NCBI GenBank assembly: GCA_964596105.1
Contig: CAZQRT010000049.1
Span: 1-10,406, forward strand
Direction of reading: 5' to 3'
Source: CAJUOR01 sp964596105
Lineage (GTDB): Bacteria; Bacillota_I; Bacilli_A; Erysipelotrichales; Coprobacillaceae
DNA length: 10,406 bases
Below are positions 6,446-10,406 of the stretch, one piece after another (within the stretch, counting starts at the first letter, position 1; every line of letters begins with the position of its first letter). A model generated the notes under the pieces. That model saw only the letters and a list, made by a program, of their open reading frames with translations. It was not told where the DNA came from and made no database searches. The translations under genes were made by a program, and so were the position numbers.

Positions 6446-6474
6446 TTTAAAATGGTCTTGGTTTATGATATAAA
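6446..6474 (+). promoter_or_regulatory. Promoter of the radical-SAM-like gene
   Basis: TTTAAA (6446-6451), a 17-base spacer and TATAAA (6469-6474) preceded by a TGn extension. The predicted transcript start is near 6481, a few bases ahead of GGAGG at 6486-6490. This argues against the in-frame ATG at 6452 as the true start. Confidence 0.65.
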
Positions 6475-6496
6475 TACTGCGGTTTGGAGGGATCAT

Positions 6497-7537
6497 ATGC
6501 GAGACATTTTATCGGATCCGGCTTTTTTCGCGGATGTCAAGAAGGAGTATTGCGAGCATATTCTCAATTATCCTTTTCTGGCCCGGGACAAGTGTCAAAA
6601 GCATGAGGATTTCAAAAACCAGACCGGGTTAAACGCGCCGTGGCTTTTGAGTGTGGATCTGGCGGTGGAGTCTTACGGGCTGTGTTATGAGGAGCTTGAT
6701 GATTTAATTGGGCAGGCCAAGGATCTGGGCTGTTATGTTTTCCTTTTTCACGCTTCTTATTCGGCGCGGATCGTCCGGGATTTAAAGCAGCTGATCGCCT
6801 CGCATCACGATTGTCTTTTTATCATTTCGCTGTGGCAGGAGTCTGTGCTGGCGGATGATTTGCTGGGGTATAAAAATGTCATCTGGTCGGTTGATGTCAC
6901 GTCCGGGATTCCTGATCCTTTGTTCATGAAGCTAAAGGAGGCGGGGGCTTTCTTTGGGGCGAACTGTATGTATGACCGGCAGAATATTGAGCAGCTGTCG
7001 CGGGAGCGGTTTGTGGATGATCTGGTTAGGCGCGGGGTGAAGTATCTGGTTTATCACCCGTATTTTCCGATCGGGGAGCAGGTTTCTGTCAAGGAGCTGC
7101 CGCGGCCCAAGCAGCGGCTGGCGCTTTATGAGAAGCAGAAGCAGTATGCGAAAAGCAAGCCGATTCTGATTTTTGATGAGTTGAGCAATGATCAGATGAA
7201 TTGTCCGGGCGGCGGGCGCGGGGTGCTTCATGTCAGCGGCAAGGGGGATGTGCGGATGTGCCGGGCGCTTCCTTACTGCGGGGGCAATGTCAGGGAGAAG
7301 AGTCTGAGGAGTATTATTCAGGCGCCGTTTACCGCGCTGTTTCAAAACAGTGTCCCGTTCACGAATCATCCTTTGCGGCACTGTCCGCTATTGGACGCGC
7401 CGCTGGATTACAAGCAGCTGGTGCAGAAGACGAAGGCTTACGCGGATGAGGATTTTCCTTTTGAGTCGCTTTATCATATGACGCAGAAGATGCAGTCGCA
7501 CGCGGTGCACTGGAAGGATGCTTTACAGGAGGAGTGA
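6497..7537 (+). CDS. Radical-SAM-like protein lacking the CxxxCxxC cluster motif; SPASM-like C-terminus retained
   Basis: 346 residues from ATG 6497, chosen for its GGAGG site 6 bases upstream; an ATG 15 codons earlier falls inside the promoter. The overall pattern recalls a Bacillota radical SAM family: APWLLSVD (47-54), EELDDLIGQAKDLGCYVFLF (65-84), HDCLFIIS (104-111), then NCPGGGRGVLHVSGKGDVRMC (235-255) with GNVREKSLRSII and RHCPLLD. In that family, as I recall it, a CxxxCxxC segment follows the first strand and SGGEPL follows the third. Here those places read LAVESYGLCYEE and HASYSA, so the cysteines for the SAM cluster and the GGE motif are missing. Cysteines 236, 255, 261 and 296 remain, so an auxiliary cluster or metal site is possible. 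The N-terminal cysteines C19 and C33 are not in radical SAM spacing. Probably a pseudoenzyme, partner or repurposed binding protein; function unknown. No frameshift is seen. Confidence 0.7.
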   Translation: MRDILSDPAFFADVKKEYCEHILNYPFLARDKCQKHEDFKNQTGLNAPWLLSVDLAVESYGLCYEELDDLIGQAKDLGCYVFLFHASYSARIVRDLKQLIASHHDCLFIISLWQESVLADDLLGYKNVIWSVDVTSGIPDPLFMKLKEAGAFFGANCMYDRQNIEQLSRERFVDDLVRRGVKYLVYHPYFPIGEQVSVKELPRPKQRLALYEKQKQYAKSKPILIFDELSNDQMNCPGGGRGVLHVSGKGDVRMCRALPYCGGNVREKSLRSIIQAPFTALFQNSVPFTNHPLRHCPLLDAPLDYKQLVQKTKAYADEDFPFESLYHMTQKMQSHAVHWKDALQEE

Positions 7538-7572
7538 GGGCGGTTTTTGTTTTTAAAAAAGCAGGATTTTCT

Positions 7573-7601
7573 TTGTCTTCATGGTCAAAATCGGGTACAA
7601 T
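7573..7601 (+). promoter_or_regulatory. Promoter of the pRiA4b ORF-3-like gene
   Basis: TTGTCT (7573-7578), a 17-base spacer and TACAAT (7596-7601, five of six consensus bases). The predicted start of transcription is just ahead of the GGAGGG site, again excluding an upstream in-frame ATG at 7581. Confidence 0.65.
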
Positions 7602-7619
7602 GCCGGTGGAGGGATGAGA

Positions 7620-8510
7620 ATGTTTCAGAAGCATTATGAAGACTATCTGGATGCCTGTGTAAATGATATTGTCACGTCGTCAAACCCGCGGATCAAAAAG
7701 GATGTGCTGAACTTAAAGAAGCTTGATCCCGATGAATATAAGATGGTATTAAGGCAGTATGTCCATGTTTTTACGATGTCGGGATGTTATGATGTGGCGA
7801 CCGGGGAGCAGATTGAGAATTTATTTGAGCAGGCTTTTCACCGCATGGTGCGGGCGAGGATGAATGAGCGCAAGCTTTATGTGATGAAGGTGACCATGCG
7901 GGATCTGGAGGATCATATCGAGCGGGTCATTCAGGTTCCGGGCAGCGCGACGATCGCGGAGATGGTTTACGCTGTTTTGTACGCGATGAACAGCTGGGCG
8001 TATTTTGAGTATACGGTGCGTCACAAGAGGAGTCTGTTTTTGTGTGATGATCATGATGATTATCTGAAGATGGAAGGGCCGCTCTGGGCGGCTTCGCAGA
8101 TTCGCGTGGGAAATCTGGGTTTAGTTAAGCGCAGCCGGCTGGAAATTGAGTATGACATCGAGGAGGGGTACGTCTTTGATGTGCTGGTCACGGATGTCAC
8201 GAAGGTGGATCATGAGATGTCGCTGGAGGATATGAAGGTTCTTTCCGGCAAGGGGTATGGTATCTGGGAGAATGAAAGGGATTTTCTGTATGATTTTTAT
8301 GAGGATCCGCGGGCTTTAAGGAGAGAATTAAAGCATCTCAAGATTACCCTTGACGGGGACAGACTCAGGGACTTTTTTGATGTGGATGAGTGCAATGCCC
8401 ATCTTCGCGAGGGTATTGAGAAGGCGCGTCTCAGATATGAGGACGGGGATTACGTGGATGATGATGAGCGTTATCATGATCAGGCCGATAAACCGGATAT
8501 GTTGAATTAA
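7620..8510 (+). CDS. Diverged plasmid pRiA4b ORF-3-like (IS1096 TnpR-like) protein
   Basis: 296 residues from ATG 7620, selected because GGAGG at 7608-7612 is 7 bases upstream; ATG 7614 abuts the site and ATG 7581 lies in the promoter. The middle region (about 87-228) follows the pRiA4b ORF-3 fold pattern: VMKVTMRDLEDHIERVIQVP (88-107) for the first strand and VPGxAT turn, AMNSWAYFEYTV (122-133) for the helix and GW-like strand, EIEYDIEEGYVFDVLV (175-190) for the YDFGDxWxH strand, and SGKGYGI...DFLYDFYEDP for the GY-containing end. Many signature residues are altered, so this is a distant member and the call is by pattern. Before it is a helical N-terminal region (1-85); after it an acidic tail rich in Asp. 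Despite the old transposon-linked family name, nothing here marks a mobile element. The biochemical role is unknown. Confidence 0.6.
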   Translation: MFQKHYEDYLDACVNDIVTSSNPRIKKDVLNLKKLDPDEYKMVLRQYVHVFTMSGCYDVATGEQIENLFEQAFHRMVRARMNERKLYVMKVTMRDLEDHIERVIQVPGSATIAEMVYAVLYAMNSWAYFEYTVRHKRSLFLCDDHDDYLKMEGPLWAASQIRVGNLGLVKRSRLEIEYDIEEGYVFDVLVTDVTKVDHEMSLEDMKVLSGKGYGIWENERDFLYDFYEDPRALRRELKHLKITLDGDRLRDFFDVDECNAHLREGIEKARLRYEDGDYVDDDERYHDQADKPDMLN

Positions 8511-8537
8511 GGATCCTTAGCAGGGATCTTTTTTTTT
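8509..8537 (+). terminator. Rho-independent terminator after the pRiA4b ORF-3-like gene
   Basis: AAGGATCC (8509-8516) pairs with GGATCTTT (8524-8531) around a 7-base loop, with one G-U pair, followed by further T to 8537. The stem begins within the TAA stop codon. Confidence 0.85.
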
Positions 8538-8550
8538 GAATACAAATTCC

Positions 8551-8579
8551 ATGACAGGGGGCAGGGTCAATGGTATACT
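8551..8579 (+). promoter_or_regulatory. Promoter of the glycosyltransferase gene
   Basis: ATGACA (8551-8556), a 17-base spacer and TATACT (8574-8579) preceded by TGG, so also an extended -10. It sits about 36 bases ahead of the start codon and after a terminator, indicating an independent transcription unit. Confidence 0.7.
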
Positions 8580-8615
8580 TCTCACGAACTTGTTTTTGGA
8601 GAGGGATGATCAGGC

Positions 8616-9422
8616 ATGAAGTATGAACGTCAGCCGGGGGTACCGCGGTTTGAGGCTTTTGAATATGAGGAAAAGAAAAGGGACTATGTTTTATTGATTC
8701 CGATCATCAATGAGGGGGAGCGCATCTGGAAGGAACTGGATCGCGCTGTGAAGTATCATGTGCCGGATGTTGTGGATATCGTGATTTGCGACGGCGGCTC
8801 TGATGACGGATCTACTGAGGAGAAAGAAATGCGGGCCCGGAAGGTGAATACGCTTCTTGTCAAGAAGGACAGCGGAAAGCAGGGCGCGCAGCTGAGGATG
8901 GGGATCTGGTGGGCGCTGGAGCGAGGATACCAGGGCGTTTTGACGATTGACGGCAACAACAAGGACAGCATTGAGGATGTTCCGAGGTTTATTGAGAAGC
9001 TTGAGGAGGGTTACGCTCTGGTTCAGGGTTCGCGGTTTGTGGAAGGGGGACACGCGATTAACACGCCGCTGCTTCGTCTGGTGGCGGTGAAGCTCATTCA
9101 TGCCCCGGTTATTTCTCTGACCGCGAAGCAGAGGTTCACGGATACCACGAATGCTTACCGGGCGTATTCTTCGGAATATCTGAGGGATGAGAGGGTGCAG
9201 CCTTTGCGGGATATATTTCAGACCTATGAGCTGCTCGCTTATCTGTCGGTCAGGGCGACGCAGCTGGGTTACAGGGCCTGTGAGGTTCCGGTTACCCGGG
9301 AATATCCGAAGGAGGGGAAAACGCCGACGAAGATCAGTTTTCTCAAGGGTAATGGCACGCTGTTTACGATTTTGATCAAGAACGCGTTTGGAACTTATAA
9401 TCCCAGGGAATCGGGAGAATAA
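8616..9422 (+). CDS. Glycosyltransferase family 2 protein (DPM1-like)
   Basis: A 268-residue GT-A fold enzyme that should transfer a sugar from a nucleotide sugar. The first strand and nucleotide site are VLLIPIINEGERI (25-37), with the UDP-contact aspartate in VICDGGSDDGS (56-66). The metal-binding region is LTIDGNNKDSIEDVPRFI (109-126), matching the DxD area of dolichol-phosphate-mannose-synthase-like enzymes. The acceptor side shows VQGSRFVEGG (136-145) and IFQTYELLAYLSVRA (200-214). There are no C-terminal membrane helices, so it is probably soluble or peripheral. Sugar and acceptor are unknown. The start is supported by GAGAGGG about 10 bases upstream. A DUF5655-like gene follows after 42 bases without a terminator, so both are probably on one mRNA. 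A shrunken second copy of this gene lies at about 9892-10083. Confidence 0.9.
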   Translation: MKYERQPGVPRFEAFEYEEKKRDYVLLIPIINEGERIWKELDRAVKYHVPDVVDIVICDGGSDDGSTEEKEMRARKVNTLLVKKDSGKQGAQLRMGIWWALERGYQGVLTIDGNNKDSIEDVPRFIEKLEEGYALVQGSRFVEGGHAINTPLLRLVAVKLIHAPVISLTAKQRFTDTTNAYRAYSSEYLRDERVQPLRDIFQTYELLAYLSVRATQLGYRACEVPVTREYPKEGKTPTKISFLKGNGTLFTILIKNAFGTYNPRESGE

Positions 9423-9464
9423 GTTTTATGGCAAATAAGCAGGAATTTTAAAGGAGATTTCAAC

Positions 9465-9851
9465 ATGTATCAAGCCGGACTGGGGGAATTGATGTTTTTT
9501 GAAGCGCAACCCGGAGCACTGCCTTTATATGAGGCGTTTATGGATAAACTGCTCAATATTTTTCCGGCAACCTCGATGCGGGTGCAAAAGACGCAGATAA
9601 CTCTTTCAAACCGCTATGTCTATCTGTGTATTTCTTTTGCCCGGGTAAAGAGAAAAGCGGAACTGCCGGATCCTTATCTGGTTGTTACCCTGGGGCTGCC
9701 GTACCGGCTTGAATCAGACAGAGTTGCCGTCCAGTCAGAACCGTATCCGGGCAGATGGACAACTCATGTGGTGGTAGGTTCTGAATCGGAACTTGATGAG
9801 GAACTCTTTACATGGATAAGGCAGGCTTATGAGTTTTCCGCGAACAAGTAA
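9465..9851 (+). CDS. DUF5655-like small protein
   Basis: A 128-residue soluble protein that I match by recalled pattern to the DUF5655 family. Signature stretches are MRVQKTQITLSNRYVYLCISF (38-58), where the QKTQI segment is typical; the strand YLVVTLGLPYRLESDRV (71-87); EPYPGRWTTHVVV (92-104); and the helix SELDEELFTWIRQAYEFS (108-125). Family members occur alone or fused to other domains; no activity is established that I know of. The start has AAAGGAG 8 bases upstream. It lies between the intact glycosyltransferase and its decayed copy and shares the terminator at 10100-10124, so it looks like part of that unit. Nothing suggests truncation. Confidence 0.75.
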   Translation: MYQAGLGELMFFEAQPGALPLYEAFMDKLLNIFPATSMRVQKTQITLSNRYVYLCISFARVKRKAELPDPYLVVTLGLPYRLESDRVAVQSEPYPGRWTTHVVVGSESELDEELFTWIRQAYEFSANK

Positions 9852-9891
9852 CTGACAAATCAAACAATTTTACTTAGCATTGTGCATTTCC

Positions 9892-10083
9892 AAAGAATTT
9901 AGGGCCAGGAAGGTGAATGCGCTGCTTGTCAAACTGGAAGAAGGGTTCATGGCCTGTGAAATTCGCTAATATCCGAAGAAGAGGAAAACTCGGGCGAAGA
10001 TCAGTTTTCTCAAGGGTGATGGCACGCTGTTTAATGTTTTGATCAGGAACGCTTTTGGAGCTTATAATCCCAGGGATATATAA
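9892..10083 (+). pseudogene. Remnant of a second glycosyltransferase copy, internally deleted, one in-frame TAA
   Basis: Segments 9892-9933 and 9968-10076 align without gaps to 8823-8864 and 9301-9409 of the upstream glycosyltransferase. I count by hand about 7 mismatches in 42 and 12 in 109. In translation the remnant reads KEFRARKVNALLVK, then LEEGF, then MACEIR, a TAA at 9967-9969, and YPKKRKTRAKISFLKGDG onward to NAFGAYNPRDI and a TAA at 10081. These correspond to residues 70-83, 129-133, about 221-228 and 230-263 of the intact enzyme. All pieces are in one frame despite loss of the catalytic core, and the only break is the TAA where the intact gene has a glutamate codon. No plausible ATG start is present. 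Confidence 0.85.
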
Positions 10084-10099
10084 GAGCAGAGATTAAAAA

Positions 10100-10124
10100 A
10101 CACCTCAGAAGAGGTGTCTTTTTT
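10100..10124. terminator. Bidirectional hairpin terminator
   Basis: ACACCTC (10100-10106) and GAGGTGT (10111-10117) form a perfect 7-bp stem with an AGAA loop. A T run follows on the plus strand (10119-10124) and an A run precedes it (10095-10100), so it can work in both directions. It closes the glycosyltransferase/DUF5655 unit. Confidence 0.9.
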
Positions 10125-10163
10125 AAATTCCTTTCGAGAAAGGGATCAGTTCGTGCTTAAAAG

Positions 10164-10192
10164 TTTAACGCGGACAGCAATTATGGTATGCT
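10164..10192 (+). promoter_or_regulatory. Possible promoter of the last, partial gene
   Basis: TTTAAC (10164-10169), a 17-base spacer and TATGCT (10187-10192) with a TGG extension. Weak hexamers, but the TGGTATGCT form resembles the TGGTATACT elements upstream of two other genes here. Confidence 0.4.
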
Positions 10193-10238
10193 GTTTTTAA
10201 GTTTGATGTTAAAATTTAAAGCCGGGGAAGGTGATTAT

Positions 10239-10406
10239 ATGGACGGTTTATGGTCAGAATTTCAGGAAGACTACAATAAAGCAAAGAAGGCTTTGTGGCT
10301 TCCTGAGGGAGTCAGAAACTGGCACCGGGAAGAAGAAACCGGGCGCTACCATATATGTGGAAAGCTTATCACAGAGCATGTGAAGCGAAAGAAAAAGATG
10401 ATCTTT
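10239..10406 (+). CDS. Hypothetical protein, N-terminal 56 residues (cut by window end)
   Basis: An open frame starting ATG at 10239, with GAAGGTG ending 5 bases upstream as ribosome site, runs without a stop to the window edge. It begins MDGLWSEFQEDYNKAKKALW and continues with a charged, Lys/Arg/Glu-rich, tryptophan-containing region that includes HREEETGRYHICGKL and ends in VKRKKKMIF. There is no signal peptide or membrane segment in the visible part. I do not recognise a family. It lies after a strong terminator with its own possible promoter, so it starts a new transcription unit. Confidence 0.7.
   Translation, partial: MDGLWSEFQEDYNKAKKALWLPEGVRNWHREEETGRYHICGKLITEHVKRKKKMIF

Noticed and set aside
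7538..7572. T- and A-rich stretch after the radical-SAM-like gene as a terminator
   Set aside because: TTTTTAAAAA alone lacks a GC-containing stem; I could not draw a convincing hairpin.
6932..8054. Minus-strand frames opposite the radical-SAM-like and ORF-3-like genes
   Set aside because: No promoter or ribosome site, and the sense genes have both; the products are Pro/Arg/His-rich shadow sequences.
7620..8510. A mobile element, suggested by the IS1096/TnpR family name
   Set aside because: No transposase, terminal inverted repeats or target duplication were seen, and the family name is historical.
8691..9375. Frames on both strands inside the glycosyltransferase gene
   Set aside because: They overlap a gene with clear GT2 motifs and show only biased low-information sequence.

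Overview
The window looks like chromosomal DNA from a Gram-positive, anaerobe-type Bacillota bacterium. Evidence: strong AGGAGG-type ribosome binding sites, a T-box leader, a lipoprotein-type MetQ, short intergenic hairpin terminators and a flavodiiron protein. The moderately high G+C and gene style would suit an Erysipelotrichia-like lineage, but that placement is inference. I see no transposase, integrase, tRNA, rRNA or CRISPR array.

Minus-strand half (1-5013). At the left edge is a flavodiiron protein (oxygen or nitric oxide reductase). All visible di-iron ligands are intact, but one base is missing near 277-282, so the C-terminal flavodoxin part is in another frame and runs off the window. 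Next is a complete metN-metI-metQ methionine importer operon (3696 down to 1177). It has its own promoter (3993-4021), a T-box leader with a candidate AUG specifier codon, and a closing terminator. Uncharged tRNA-Met should therefore switch on methionine uptake. Immediately upstream is a Gfo/Idh/MocA-type oxidoreductase whose stop codon lies 8 bases before the met promoter.

Plus-strand half (5095-10406). A histidine phosphatase is divergent from the oxidoreductase. It is followed by a TetR-type regulator with promoter and UUCG-loop terminator. Then come three genes each with a good promoter: a radical-SAM-like protein that appears to have lost its 4Fe-4S cysteine motif and glycine-rich SAM motif while keeping a SPASM-like C-terminus; a diverged pRiA4b ORF-3-like protein; and a family 2 glycosyltransferase, probably co-transcribed with a DUF5655-like gene. 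Downstream is a shrunken remnant of a second glycosyltransferase copy. Its reading frame survives several internal deletions but has one in-frame TAA. A two-way terminator follows, and then the start of an unrecognised gene cut by the window edge.

The right half is mostly independent short transcription units rather than one pathway. The most interesting items are the radical-SAM pseudoenzyme candidate, the Met T-box, the glycosyltransferase remnant and the flavodiiron frameshift. All residue counts and alignments were made by eye; family assignments rest on recalled motifs, not searches.
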